Part shown: in pieces, positions 43,467 through 52,260 of the stretch
How the letters are laid out: each line of letters begins with the position of its first letter
Position numbering within the stretch: the stretch's first letter is position 1
NCBI GenBank assembly: GCA_002344125.1
Contig: DDTQ01000012.1
Span: 62,001-126,000 of the forward strand
Source: Ignavibacteria bacterium UBA2360
Lineage (GTDB): Bacteria; Bacteroidota; Ignavibacteria; Tepidaquicellales; OLB5
DNA length: 64,000 bases
Direction of reading: 5' to 3'
Notes under the pieces: model-generated
Databases searched by the model: none
What the model was told of the DNA's origin: nothing
Seen by the model: only the letters and a program-made list of their open reading frames with translations
Made by a program: the position numbers and the translations under genes

Positions 43467-43703
43467 TGGCTTGAAGTGTTAAGTATATACAAGTATGTAA
43501 ACTGTTAAAAGTGTCAGGTGTTCCCGCTAACGAGTGTTAGGTAAAATGCATAAAATGTACTTCAATTTACAAATATTTACACCTAATTATGGAAAATTTT
43601 ATCATATTATATAGTAACTATTTTGGGTAATTTATAAAAATAGTATTGCTTGAAATAGTGCATTAATTTCATTAACTTAATGAACTAAAAATACGAGAAA
43701 TTA

Positions 43704-44453
43704 TTGAAAAAAGATAACTCCAAAAAAGAGGCAGAAATTAAAAAAGAGGCAGATATAAATAAATCAGCAGAAATAAAAAGCGAGGCAGAAATATTGAATC
43801 CTGAAAATATAGAGCCCACAGAAGCCCCTGAAAATGATGAATATACTGAAGGAGAAGATAATCCTTTAGATGAGCTGAGCCCGGCCGAATTAGACGCGAG
43901 AAAGCGCGATTTTGAAATGGAAGCCGTTCCGCATATGAAGCTGCTGTTTAATTACGCGCAAAGAATGACCGGTGACCAGCTGGAAGCAGATGACCTGGTA
44001 CAGGATACCTATATGCGCGCATTCAGGTTCTTCCACAAGTTTGAGCGTGGAACTAACTGTAAAGCGTGGTTGTTCAGGATAATGAAGAATTGTTATATCA
44101 ACAAGTACCGTAAGACGAAGAAAGAGCCATCAAAAGTTGATTATGAAGATGTACAGAACTTTTACGATTCAATAAGAGATGATGTAGTTGATCCGAACGA
44201 TCTTGAACACAAGGTGTTCAGCAACCTGCTTGATGATGAATTAATGAACGCTCTCAATTCATTGCAGGATGATTATAAAACGGTTGTAATACTGTGCGAC
44301 CTTGAAGGATTAAGCTATGAAGAAATAGCTGAGTTCCTTGATGTGCCGATAGGCACGGTAAGAAGCCGCCTTCACAGAGGAAGAAAAATATTACAGAAAA
44401 AGCTTCAGGACTATGCAAGGTCGAGAGGCTATTCGGTTGAATCAATGGCGTAG
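43704..44453 (+). CDS. ECF-type RNA polymerase sigma factor with charged N-terminal extension
   Basis: This is a 249-residue sigma factor. The first ~65 residues are a Lys/Glu-rich low-complexity extension. Region 2 follows (YAQRMTGDQLEADDLVQDTYMRAFRFFHKF, then CKAWLFRIMKNCYINKYRK), and region 4 (LQDDYKTVVILCDLEGLSYEEIAEFLDVPIGTVRSRLHRGRKILQ). The start appears to be TTG 43704; the next Met (72) would cut into region 2. It is followed 78 bp later by an anti-sigma gene, so it likely responds to an envelope or redox signal through that partner. Confidence 0.88.
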   Translation: MKKDNSKKEAEIKKEADINKSAEIKSEAEILNPENIEPTEAPENDEYTEGEDNPLDELSPAELDARKRDFEMEAVPHMKLLFNYAQRMTGDQLEADDLVQDTYMRAFRFFHKFERGTNCKAWLFRIMKNCYINKYRKTKKEPSKVDYEDVQNFYDSIRDDVVDPNDLEHKVFSNLLDDELMNALNSLQDDYKTVVILCDLEGLSYEEIAEFLDVPIGTVRSRLHRGRKILQKKLQDYARSRGYSVESMA

Positions 44454-44531
44454 GTCTTTTAAACCAGCATTCATTTTTTTAAACCGGAATTAGACGGAGA
44501 AAATTGTTATTATCAAAAACCATCAAATACT

Positions 44532-45467
44532 ATGCCTATGGGTCTAAATACTACTACTTTTAACATAGATGAGTTAATTTCATCCTATGCAGATAACCAA
44601 ATAACAGATCCAGATTTAAAGAAACAAATAGAAGACCTTTTAAGCAAAGATCAGAAACTGAGCGCTAAATACAAAGCTGAAGTTCTGACCAAAGATCTTT
44701 TACGGACAAGGTTACCTGAAGTCGAGCTTCCTTCCGCTACTTATCAGAGAGTAATGCTTTCAATTGACAGCATGATAGCGGATTCTAAAAAAAAATACAA
44801 TACAGCTGTTAGCCATCAGGGTAATTTAGCTGCCGCCGAAACCGAATATCCCACATTCTGGCAATCATTAAAACAGGCATTCACCGAAAAATTCATTGGT
44901 GTGCCCAGGTACGCATTTGCAGTACTTGCATTTGTAGTTATCGGGGGCCTGGTTGTATTTTCAGGCGGAAAGAAAACCCGCAATCCCTATATTTTAGCCG
45001 GTACAGAATCCAGTATAATGGTACAGGCTGTAAACAGTTTCAACAAAGTTCTTAAGGGTGATGTTAAGCCGCAATTAACTTCCAGCAATGCCGCTGAGGT
45101 TGAGAAATTTGTAATGGAAAAAGCGCATTTTGATCCTTACGTTCCCGAGATAGAAGATTACAAGATCTCAGGGGTAGTATGTAATGAATATAAAGGTCAA
45201 GAACTGGCGCATATAATATACAAAAATAATGACGGTTCCGTAATTTATATTATGCAGGTCCCGATATCTGCTATGCATAAAAAGAATCTGGAGCTGCCAG
45301 ACGATGTACAGAATGAAATAGTGAAGGCCAAATATTACATGTGTGATGAAGTTGATGAAAACGATTGTACTATGACCCTGTGGTACAAGGAAGATAATGT
45401 TTGCGCATCAGTAACTACTATGCCCAAACAGGAAATGTACACAACTTTCACCAGGTTTAATAAATAA
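44532..45467 (+). CDS. Membrane anti-sigma-factor-like protein with periplasmic cysteines
   Basis: The 311 residues comprise a cytoplasmic N-terminal helical domain resembling anti-sigma domains (ELISSYADNQITDPDLKKQIEDLL), one membrane helix (YAFAVLAFVVIGGLVVF, about 127-144) and a periplasmic domain with four cysteines (217, 271, 279, 291). No zinc HxxxCxxC motif is seen in the cytoplasmic part. Position directly after the ECF sigma gene supports an anti-sigma role. The four cysteines and the following TlpA-like gene suggest thiol-based signal sensing, but that is inference. Confidence 0.72.
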   Translation: MPMGLNTTTFNIDELISSYADNQITDPDLKKQIEDLLSKDQKLSAKYKAEVLTKDLLRTRLPEVELPSATYQRVMLSIDSMIADSKKKYNTAVSHQGNLAAAETEYPTFWQSLKQAFTEKFIGVPRYAFAVLAFVVIGGLVVFSGGKKTRNPYILAGTESSIMVQAVNSFNKVLKGDVKPQLTSSNAAEVEKFVMEKAHFDPYVPEIEDYKISGVVCNEYKGQELAHIIYKNNDGSVIYIMQVPISAMHKKNLELPDDVQNEIVKAKYYMCDEVDENDCTMTLWYKEDNVCASVTTMPKQEMYTTFTRFNK

Positions 45468-45487
45468 TCAATTAAAGAAATAACTTA

Positions 45488-46108
45488 ATGCAAAGGTTAA
45501 TTTTAGTTTTAATTATAGCAGCGGCAGTATCGTTCAACTGCTCTGAAAAGAAGGATTCAACGGATGTAAAATACCCGGATAACAAACAGAATACTGAGCA
45601 GAACACACAGCAGCAGACACAGAAACAGGATACTAAGCCGGCTTCAGGCAGTTCATTTGTTGTGAAAGATGTTGATAAGGATGTTGCCAAAGATAAGATG
45701 GTTGATTTTAAATGGGATGAGAACGGCAAGGAAATGAAGCTTTCAGATTATAAAGGAAAAGTAATTTTGCTGAATTTCTGGGCAACATGGTGTCCGCCAT
45801 GCAGAAAAGAGCTGCCGGATCTTTCAACAATTTCAAATGAACTGAAAGACAAGGATTTCAAGATGATAGGTGTTTCGGTGGATGATAACCAGGATGTATT
45901 GAACAGTTTTCTGAAGACGAATAATCTTTCATACACTGTGGTGTTTGAACCAAATGAGCTTGTAGCCAAGTATATGACAGCGGCGGGTCAGAACCAAAAC
46001 GTGGTTCCCCAAACCTACATAATAGATAAGAATGGTAAGGTTGTTGAGGCAATAATGGGTTCCAGAAGCAAAGCGGATTTTTTGAGTATAATTAGTAAGT
46101 ATTTGTAA
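45488..46108 (+). CDS. TlpA-family thioredoxin-like lipoprotein
   Basis: The 206-residue protein has a lipoprotein leader ending SFNC (Cys18) and a Gln/Thr/Lys-rich linker to about residue 55. A TlpA/ResA thioredoxin domain follows with WATWCPPCRKELP (redox pair Cys102/Cys105) and the cis-proline region VVPQTYIIDKNGKV. It should act as a membrane-tethered periplasmic thiol-disulfide reductase. It starts at ATG 45488, 20 bp after the anti-sigma gene, and ends before a perfect terminator, so sigma, anti-sigma and thioredoxin probably form one transcript. Confidence 0.9.
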   Translation: MQRLILVLIIAAAVSFNCSEKKDSTDVKYPDNKQNTEQNTQQQTQKQDTKPASGSSFVVKDVDKDVAKDKMVDFKWDENGKEMKLSDYKGKVILLNFWATWCPPCRKELPDLSTISNELKDKDFKMIGVSVDDNQDVLNSFLKTNNLSYTVVFEPNELVAKYMTAAGQNQNVVPQTYIIDKNGKVVEAIMGSRSKADFLSIISKYL

Positions 46109-46183
46109 GAGATAAATTTGTATATGGTTGTTGGTGTCAACACCAACAACGGGGAAATAGAGACAAATTTTGATTCGTATTAG

Positions 46184-46216
46184 AAGCCGACTCATGTTAT
46201 GAGTCGGCTTTTTTAT
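46184..46216 (+). terminator. Rho-independent terminator after tlpA-like gene
   Basis: AAGCCGACTCAT (46184-46195), loop GTT, ATGAGTCGGCTT (46199-46210), then TTTTTAT. The 12-bp stem is perfect. A GTTGTTGGTG-TCA-ACACCAACAAC-type hairpin lies just upstream near 46124-46150. Confidence 0.93.
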
Positions 46217-46308
46217 TTATAGTCGTAGGTGAAATTAATACAAAAAAAATCAGGTATGCAAGTCATGCAACACCAACAACTGATAAAAATCAAAATTTGA
46301 AAACGTGA

Positions 46309-46845
46309 TTAATCACTCATAAAAAAATGTTTAGTTTTATTATATATATACAATGGACTATTTAAATTTGGTATTTTGAGACTTAAAGAATAATTCTCAA
46401 TGTAGCGAATTTCAGGTAATGGTTTATCTCCGGTATCATATTTGGTGTAATACGGCCTGTAACTGAATCCTTTTTCTATATTTATTGAAGTCTTATTTTC
46501 AAGGTTTATAATTGTTAGAAAACCTAGACTATCAGGATAAAACCTGTTTACTTTTTTATACTCTTCAATTGAGGTTATTAATTTCTTACCATAAACAAAA
46601 TTAAGATTTATAAGTCTACCTTTATAAAAAGGAATTATTAATATTAAATAAAGTCCTATTCCAGCCAATATTAACATGACAAATAATTTCTTCATGTTAT
46701 TATTCCGTAGTTTATAGACTAAAAAACAAAATATAACAATTATAAAAAAGTATAATACTATTTGTGAGTCTAAGTAAAGGCTGTTAATGAAACCTCCCCA
46801 TGAAAGATACAGGTCTCGAATTAAATAATTATATATCGTTTGCAT
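46309..46845 (-). CDS. AT-rich membrane protein of unknown function
   Basis: The 178-residue protein has two membrane helices (IVLYFFIIVIFCFLVYKL and LFVMLILAGIGLYLILIIPFY) and a C-terminal soluble domain of about 100 residues with IEEYKKVNRFYPDSLGFL, a pattern like the pseudopilin-type 'l..y....G.YP..l..L' segment. Base composition is clearly more AT-rich than its neighbours. It starts at ATG 46845 and is flanked on both sides by GTTGTTGG hairpins. It may be recently acquired. No family is assigned. Confidence 0.55.
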   Translation of the reverse strand: MQTIYNYLIRDLYLSWGGFINSLYLDSQIVLYFFIIVIFCFLVYKLRNNNMKKLFVMLILAGIGLYLILIIPFYKGRLINLNFVYGKKLITSIEEYKKVNRFYPDSLGFLTIINLENKTSINIEKGFSYRPYYTKYDTGDKPLPEIRYIENYSLSLKIPNLNSPLYIYNKTKHFFMSD

Positions 46846-47437
46846 AAATTGATTCAGTGGTAGTTAGAATTCATATAACTTAAATCTAAAAATGTTCATT
46901 TTCAATTCAAGTTATTGTATAATTTCTACGCCGTTGTTGGTCTTTTGACCAACGACAGATTTCAAATTATATTTAGACGTTGGTGAGAACACCAACGTCG
47001 GCGAAAAGTTGTTGGTGAACTTAGAAACAAGTCAAGCAACACCAACAACGGGGGAATGAGAGTGAGCGATTTTATTACGCCCCGATGGGGCTCCGGGTTT
47101 CAGTTCGTGTATTCCGATGGGCTTTGCCCATCGCTAAGATATTTTCGCCCTTTCAGGGCTGCTGATTCTATGCCGTCGTTGGACTTTTGGCCAACGACAG
47201 ATTCATTATTATATTTAGATGTTGGTGAAAACACCAAAGTCGGCGAAGAACTAGGAAATAACATCCGGTTTCTTCTGTGAGAGGGTCCAGCATCTGCCGA
47301 TATATTCGGCAAATTTTATGTATATTTGTATGCAGAGTATCAATTATATAATTGAGATTGAGCTAAAAATTTAGTAAATTTAACAGTTTATTTGTAATTA
47401 TTGCATCAAAATTACCTGATTTAATAAATAAACACCG
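46846..47437. other. 592-bp non-coding gap with duplicated hairpin units
   Basis: No gene is supported. Most of 46925-47250 is hairpin repeat, listed separately. Bases 47250-47437 lead into the tRNA gene and contain a small TGCCGA-TCGGCA hairpin at 47295-47311 and a TATATTTG box at 47321-47328 that resembles a -7 element without a clear -33 partner. Confidence 0.6.
46930..47248. repeat. Duplicated ~76-bp two-hairpin unit flanking other hairpins
   Basis: Bases 46930-47006 and 47172-47248 share the order GT(T/C)GTTGG(T/A)CTTTTG(A/G)CCAACGACAG, a short AT spacer with ATATTTAGA, then (C/T)GTTGGTGA-A-AACACCAA-GTCGGCGA. Between them lie GTTGTTGG...CCAACAAC (47011-47052), a CCCCGATGGGG hairpin, CGATGGGCTTTGCCCATCG and GCCCTTTCAGGGC, motifs also found in the composite repeats at 28-31 kb. 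Confidence 0.85.
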
Positions 47438-47521
47438 GCCCGGATGGTGAAATTGGTATACACGCTGTGTTCAGGGCGCAGTTCCGGTTACGGAGTGCGA
47501 GTTCGAGTCTCGCTCCGGGCA
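47438..47521 (+). tRNA. tRNA-Leu (anticodon CAG)
   Basis: This is an 84-base class II tRNA. Acceptor GCCCGGA (47438-47444) pairs with TCCGGGC (47514-47520), with discriminator A. The D arm is GTG...CAC. The anticodon stem CTGTG/CGCAG encloses loop TTCAGGG with CAG at 47472-47474. The variable arm has TCCG/CGGA, and the T arm is GCGAG-TTCGAGT-CTCGC. The 3' CCA is not encoded (ACTA follows). It lies 22 bp before recJ. Confidence 0.96.
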
Positions 47522-47543
47522 CTATAAAATAAAATAAAATTGA

Positions 47544-49328
47544 ATGTCCAGTGCAATCAGGAAGAAATGGACAATATCAAGCGCAGCAGATGAAGAAAAG
47601 GTTAATAATCTATCTCAGGAGATAAACGTACCCGCCTCTTTAGCCGGAATACTGGTTGAGAGGAAAATACACTCACGCGCTGATGCGAAGAAATTTTTCG
47701 TCCATGATTTAAAAAATCTCTATGACCCGTTCCTTATGAAAGGAATGGAAACCGCTTCCGAAAGGATCATAGAGGTTATAAAGAACAAAGAAAAGATCCT
47801 TATCTTTGGAGATTATGATGTGGATGGCACTTCAGGTGTTTCCATGTTTCATACATTCCTTAGAGATCTTGGTGTACCCAACGAAGTATTCATTCCAGAC
47901 AGGTTTACAGACGGATACGGTCTTTCAAACACAGGCATAGACCATGCGAATTCGCTTGGCATAAAACTGATTGTTGCTATAGATTGCGGAATTACCGCGG
48001 TTGATAAGGTTGATTATGCCAATTCACTTGGCATTGATATGATAATCTGTGACCATCACCAGCCGCCGGCAACACTGCCAAATGCATATGCCATTTTGGA
48101 TGCGCTGCAGCCGGACTGCAATTATCCTTTTAAGAGTCTGTGCGGTACCGGTGTAGCCTTTAAATTAATACAGGCAGTTTGCCAGAAGCTTGAGCTTAAT
48201 GCCTGGCAGGCACTGCTTGATTTTGTAGCAGTGGCAACAGCCGCAGACATGGTTCCCGTAATAGACGAGAACAGAACTCTTATAAGCTATGGATTTAAGC
48301 AGATCTTAAACAATCCAAGACCCAGCTTCGCGACAATATTCAAAAACTCCAGTTTAAAGCTTGAACATATTACAACTTCAAATGTTGTGTTCACAATCGG
48401 TCCAAGGATTAACGCTGTAGGCAGGCTTGGCGACGCAACGCGCGCGGTAAAATTCTTAACCAGCAGATCAATAGCAGAGGCTGAGGAATTAATGAGCGTA
48501 CTTGAAAAAGAAAATTCAAACCGCAAAAAAATTGACAGCGAAATATATCTGCAGGCGCAAAGCTCATACGAAAATTATAAGATCGAGACAATTAACAGCG
48601 AGGCTAAAGATGATGTAGCTATAGTGCTGCATAATCCTGAGTGGCATCCTGGGGTGCTTGGTATAATTGCATCAAGGATGGTTGAAAAGTATTACAGACC
48701 GTCAATTATTCTAACCACCTTTAACGGATACGCAAAAGGTTCGGCACGCAGCATTAACAATTTCAATATTTACGAAGCTATTAAGCGAACATCAGAGGAA
48801 TGCGGAGCGGTTGTACAGTTCGGCGGTCACTTTCATGCTGCGGGTATTGAAATTGAAATTGAAAAGGTTGAGGAATTCAGAAATACATTTAACAGGATAG
48901 CAAAGACCATTATAAATGATACATTGAACGGCAAGGAAATGCTTGTTCCTGAAATTAAGGTTGATGCTGAGATCGATGTATCAGAAGTTAACCAGAGGTT
49001 TGTGAAGATATTGAGTCATTTTGAACCCTTCGGTCCCGGCAACATGACGCCGGTATTTTTGACGAGGGATCTTGTGATAGTTGGCGACCCTAAGACATAT
49101 AATGGTTCAACTACGGTGTTTAAGGTGAGGAAGGCTACGCAAAACGGCAACAGGTTTGATAATTACAGCTTCGATTGTGTATATTACCAGTCACCTGATC
49201 TTGATGAGACTTCACGCTATCATTTAAGAACAGGAACGAAACTTGATATTATTTATTCCGTAGAAGAAAATCACTGGAACGGCAATACGAAGACTCAGTT
49301 CAGGATAAGGGATCTTAAGATCAATTAG
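47544..49328 (+). CDS. recJ: Single-stranded-DNA-specific exonuclease RecJ
   Basis: The 594-residue protein shows DHH-phosphoesterase motifs: IFGDYDVDGTSGVSM (D-x-D-x-D) and MIICDHHQPP (DHH). The DHHA1 part has VQFGGHFHAAGI (GGH), and an OB-like C-terminal domain follows. It degrades single-stranded DNA 5' to 3' and acts in recombination and mismatch repair in the cytoplasm. It starts at ATG 47544, just after the tRNA gene. Its neighbours ruvC and ruvA also act in recombination. Length is typical for RecJ. Confidence 0.95.
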   Translation: MSSAIRKKWTISSAADEEKVNNLSQEINVPASLAGILVERKIHSRADAKKFFVHDLKNLYDPFLMKGMETASERIIEVIKNKEKILIFGDYDVDGTSGVSMFHTFLRDLGVPNEVFIPDRFTDGYGLSNTGIDHANSLGIKLIVAIDCGITAVDKVDYANSLGIDMIICDHHQPPATLPNAYAILDALQPDCNYPFKSLCGTGVAFKLIQAVCQKLELNAWQALLDFVAVATAADMVPVIDENRTLISYGFKQILNNPRPSFATIFKNSSLKLEHITTSNVVFTIGPRINAVGRLGDATRAVKFLTSRSIAEAEELMSVLEKENSNRKKIDSEIYLQAQSSYENYKIETINSEAKDDVAIVLHNPEWHPGVLGIIASRMVEKYYRPSIILTTFNGYAKGSARSINNFNIYEAIKRTSEECGAVVQFGGHFHAAGIEIEIEKVEEFRNTFNRIAKTIINDTLNGKEMLVPEIKVDAEIDVSEVNQRFVKILSHFEPFGPGNMTPVFLTRDLVIVGDPKTYNGSTTVFKVRKATQNGNRFDNYSFDCVYYQSPDLDETSRYHLRTGTKLDIIYSVEENHWNGNTKTQFRIRDLKIN

Positions 49329-49459
49329 CTTAAGGCAAAAGGTATCCGTCGAAGCCGGATTTCAATCAAGCTTCGCTTGATTTCAAAAAAGCAAAAGGCA
49401 AAAATAGAAGCAGGAAACATTTTAAATTAAGTAAGTTTAATATATTATTATAGTATAGT

Positions 49460-50215
49460 ATGTCAGGACATTCGAAGTGGTCAACAATAAAGAGGAAAAA
49501 GGGCGCAATTGACGCGGCCCGCGGTAAGGTATTTACCAAGATAATCAAGGAAATCACTGTAGCGGCAAGGATAGGCGGCGGAGATATAGAGGCTAATCCG
49601 CGTTTAAGGCTGGCGGTTAACAGCGCAAAATCCAACAATATGCCCGCTGATAATATTACACGTGCCATTAAAAAGGGTACGGGCGAGCTTGAAGGTGTAA
49701 GTTATGATGAAATAACATATGAAGGTTACGGTCCGGGTGGTGTTGCGCTGATAATTGAATCGATGACCGATAACAGGAATCGTACTGTTGCTGAGCTTCG
49801 CCACCTGCTTTCCAAACACGGAGGTAATTTGGCTGAATCAGGCGCGGTAAGCTGGAATTTTGAACGCAAGGGTGTTATTACTGTTGCCAAGGGTACATAT
49901 ACGGAAGATGACCTGATGAATGTGATACTAGAGGCAGGGGCAGATGATATGGAAGGCGCGGATGATTTTTTTGAAGTGACTGCATCACTTGAGAATTTTG
50001 AAACTGTTCGGAAAGCTATTGAAGCTTCGGCATTGAATGGCGCGAAAATTGAAAGCGCATCTCTGCAATATGTACCAAAACAAACCACAAAAGTTGAAGG
50101 AAGCGCAGCTGAATCAACAATGAAACTGATTGGCGTAATTGAAGATAATGATGACGTTCAGAATGTATATACCAATGCTGATATTGATGAAAAAGTAATG
50201 GAAGAGTTTGGATGA
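49460..50215 (+). CDS. YebC/PmpR-family DNA-binding regulatory protein
   Basis: The 251 residues match the YebC/TACO1 family from the first residues (MSGHSKWSTIKRKKGAIDAARGKVFTK), with PADNITRAIKKGTGE, YEGYGPGGVALIIE and NRTVAELRHLLSKHGG. Family members regulate transcription or help ribosomes translate proline stretches. It starts at ATG 49460. It often neighbours ruvC and ruvA in bacteria, as here. No further detail on its targets can be read from the sequence. Confidence 0.95.
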   Translation: MSGHSKWSTIKRKKGAIDAARGKVFTKIIKEITVAARIGGGDIEANPRLRLAVNSAKSNNMPADNITRAIKKGTGELEGVSYDEITYEGYGPGGVALIIESMTDNRNRTVAELRHLLSKHGGNLAESGAVSWNFERKGVITVAKGTYTEDDLMNVILEAGADDMEGADDFFEVTASLENFETVRKAIEASALNGAKIESASLQYVPKQTTKVEGSAAESTMKLIGVIEDNDDVQNVYTNADIDEKVMEEFG

Positions 50216-50343
50216 GGATGTCAGACGTGAAACGTGATCCCGCCGAGGCGGGACTGCAAAATCACTGTTTGATTTTTTGAACGTGAGCTGTGAAGATGTT
50301 ATAAATATAAGTGTACTATTCATTACCGGTTATTTAAAAGTAA

Positions 50344-50907
50344 ATGATAATTTTAGGAGTTGATCCCGGAACGCTTTTTACCGGCTACGCCGTTTTAAGC
50401 GGAGTAAATGAAAAGCTTGAGCTTCTGAGTTATGATGTAATTAAGATTCCCGCCAAAAATAAACTGCCTTTACGCTTAAAACAAATTTATGATTCGCTGG
50501 TAGATGTGATAGAAGAATATAAACCGGATGAGTTTGCCATAGAAACCGCGTTTTACGGAAAAAATGTGCAATCAACCCTGAAACTGGGTCATGCAAGGGG
50601 AGTATCAATTCTTGCTGCCGTAAATAAACAGATACCCACAACGGAATACTCGCCCCGTGAGGTTAAGAAATCGGTATCGGGACTTGGCGCGGCATCAAAA
50701 GACCAGGTAAGGTTTATGGTTTGCAGTATTCTGAAACTCAAAGCAGATACACTGCCGAAGAGCGCGGATATATCAGATGCTATTGCAGTGGCATTGTGCC
50801 ACCACAATAAATTGCTTGGCGGGGGAGTTAAGAATAGCAAAAGCAATTCGTGGGAATCTTACGTTAAGGAAAATCCCAAAAAGGTGAAGATACAAAGCAG
50901 AAAATAA
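50344..50907 (+). CDS. ruvC: Crossover junction endodeoxyribonuclease RuvC
   Basis: The 187-residue nuclease has its catalytic acidic residues in place: Asp7 (LGVDPGT), Glu67 (AIETAFYGKN), and Asp142 with Asp145 (ADISDAIAVALCHH). It cleaves Holliday junctions symmetrically with Mg2+ as part of the RuvABC system. It starts at ATG 50344 and is 7 bp before ruvA, with which it is surely co-transcribed. The last ~25 residues are a basic tail. Confidence 0.95.
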   Translation: MIILGVDPGTLFTGYAVLSGVNEKLELLSYDVIKIPAKNKLPLRLKQIYDSLVDVIEEYKPDEFAIETAFYGKNVQSTLKLGHARGVSILAAVNKQIPTTEYSPREVKKSVSGLGAASKDQVRFMVCSILKLKADTLPKSADISDAIAVALCHHNKLLGGGVKNSKSNSWESYVKENPKKVKIQSRK

Positions 50908-50914
50908 ATTACAG

Positions 50915-51526
50915 ATGATAGACTATATAAAAGGAAAACTCATCAGCAAGAAGGTTACATCGATTGTAATCGAGGCGGGGGGGCTTGGGTACAGTATAAG
51001 TACAACGGCGGGAGCAACTGAGAGGATCGGTAATACAGGTGATGAGGTCAATATTTCTGTGCACCTGCATATAAAAGATAACCCGTTTTCTGTGATGCTG
51101 TACGGCTTTCAGGATGAAAACGAAAGGGAATGCTTCAGGCAGATAATATCGGTATCGGGTATAGGTCCGAAGACTGCACTTGGAATACTTTCAGCAATAA
51201 AATATACTGAGCTTATTGATATGATATCACGGGGTAATTACACGCCGCTGACGGCAATACCGGGAGTAGGCAAAAAAACAGCGGAGCGGCTTGCGATGGA
51301 ACTGAAGGATAAAATAGGAAAAATAGAACCTGAGCAGGGAAGTGTTGTAATGAACCAGGGAAAGCTGGGAGAATTAAGCAAGGCGTCTGAGGTAATATCC
51401 GCGTTAATGGTATTGGGTTACAACAGGCTTGAAGCCGATAAGATGGTGAAATCAGTTTCAACAAGAAAGGATTTTATGGACCTGCTGCCTGAGGAGATAA
51501 TCAGGGAAATTTTAAGAGGGAAATGA
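50915..51526 (+). CDS. ruvA: Holliday junction branch migration protein RuvA
   Basis: The 203-residue protein has an N-terminal OB domain (MIDYIKGKLISKKVTSIVIE), two helix-hairpin-helix motifs (SVSGIGPKTALGIL and AIPGVGKKTAERLAMEL), and a C-terminal RuvB-binding domain (EVISALMVLGYNRLEADKMV). It binds Holliday junctions and loads RuvB; ruvB itself is not in the window. Its stop overlaps the next start by 4 bp, so the following unknown gene is co-translated. Confidence 0.95.
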   Translation: MIDYIKGKLISKKVTSIVIEAGGLGYSISTTAGATERIGNTGDEVNISVHLHIKDNPFSVMLYGFQDENERECFRQIISVSGIGPKTALGILSAIKYTELIDMISRGNYTPLTAIPGVGKKTAERLAMELKDKIGKIEPEQGSVVMNQGKLGELSKASEVISALMVLGYNRLEADKMVKSVSTRKDFMDLLPEEIIREILRGK

Positions 51527-52035
51527 AGAAAAAAGTAAATATAGTAATTGACGCATTAATAAATTCCATTAGAAATATAGTAAGCGGCGAGGTTTTTGAT
51601 ACAGTTGTGATAAAAGTCGCAGAGAGTGATTTTAAATTTCTGAAAAAAGGATGGGCATTTAACTGGATTCAAGAATCAAAGGATTATAGTGTCTATAAAT
51701 TGACTACAAGGGAAAATCCGGAAATTATTCAGGGTTTGGTGAGTATTAGAAAAAATGTTGATCACATTTTTATTAATTTGATTGAAAATGCATCATTTAA
51801 CATTGGGAAAAATAGAGTATATGAGGGAGTAGCAGGTAATTTGTTTGCTTTTGCATGTAAATTTTCAATGGATTCGGGCTATTTGGGCAATGTTTCTTTC
51901 GTTGCAAAAACGAATTTAATTTCGCATTATGAAGAAACAATAGGGGCTAGAAGATTTGGCACGAGTAATATTATGGCAATTGACTATTTTGCAGCTCAAC
52001 AATTAATTCAAAAGTATTTCAAGGAGAATTTGTGA
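51523..52035 (+). CDS. GNAT-like protein of unknown function, coupled to ruvA
   Basis: The 170-residue protein is not clearly assigned. The second half resembles a GNAT fold: strand 4 HIFINLIENASFN, a loop NRVYEGVAGNLFAFACKFS in place of the R-x-x-G-x-G acetyl-CoA site, GYLGNVSFVAK, then ETIGARRFGTSNIMAIDYFAAQQLIQKYF. Codon use is more AT-rich than in ruvA. It starts at an ATG overlapping the ruvA stop and ends in TGATG with the next small gene. The pairing with a small basic protein recalls toxin-antitoxin modules, but neither part is a known one. Confidence 0.6.
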   Translation: MKKKVNIVIDALINSIRNIVSGEVFDTVVIKVAESDFKFLKKGWAFNWIQESKDYSVYKLTTRENPEIIQGLVSIRKNVDHIFINLIENASFNIGKNRVYEGVAGNLFAFACKFSMDSGYLGNVSFVAKTNLISHYEETIGARRFGTSNIMAIDYFAAQQLIQKYFKENL

Positions 52036-52226
52036 TGGGATTCATTAAGGAACCTGAAGGTATAACTTTTTATGTCGAAAACAGGGAATTAACAGCCAAA
52101 GAGAAAAAAATACTTTCTGATTTTTTTGCACTGCAAAATAAAAAAGCGCTAAAAAGCATCGAAGTCAGAAATGAAAGAAAGAAGAATATCAGGAAAAGAA
52201 TAAGTAAGAAAAAAAAATTAACTTAA
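52035..52226 (+). CDS. Small highly basic protein, partner of the GNAT-like gene
   Basis: Started at ATG 52035 (one base shared with the upstream stop; AAGGAG at 52021-52026 gives good spacing), it has 63 residues. The first half FIKEPEGITFYVENRELTAKEKKILSDFF is acidic and structured; the C-terminal half is strongly basic (RNERKKNIRKRISKKKKLT). It could bind nucleic acid or neutralise its partner. The pair is 192 bp, tightly coupled and ends before the convergent purF gene. I do not recognise a family. Confidence 0.6.
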   Translation: MGFIKEPEGITFYVENRELTAKEKKILSDFFALQNKKALKSIEVRNERKKNIRKRISKKKKLT

Positions 52227-52260
52227 TCTGAATTTATTCCATTGTATTGAGAATTTGACT

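Noticed and set aside
47056..47312. Short frames on both strands before the tRNA gene
   Set aside because: They are formed by GATGGG and GTTGG hairpin repeats and end in repeat DNA.
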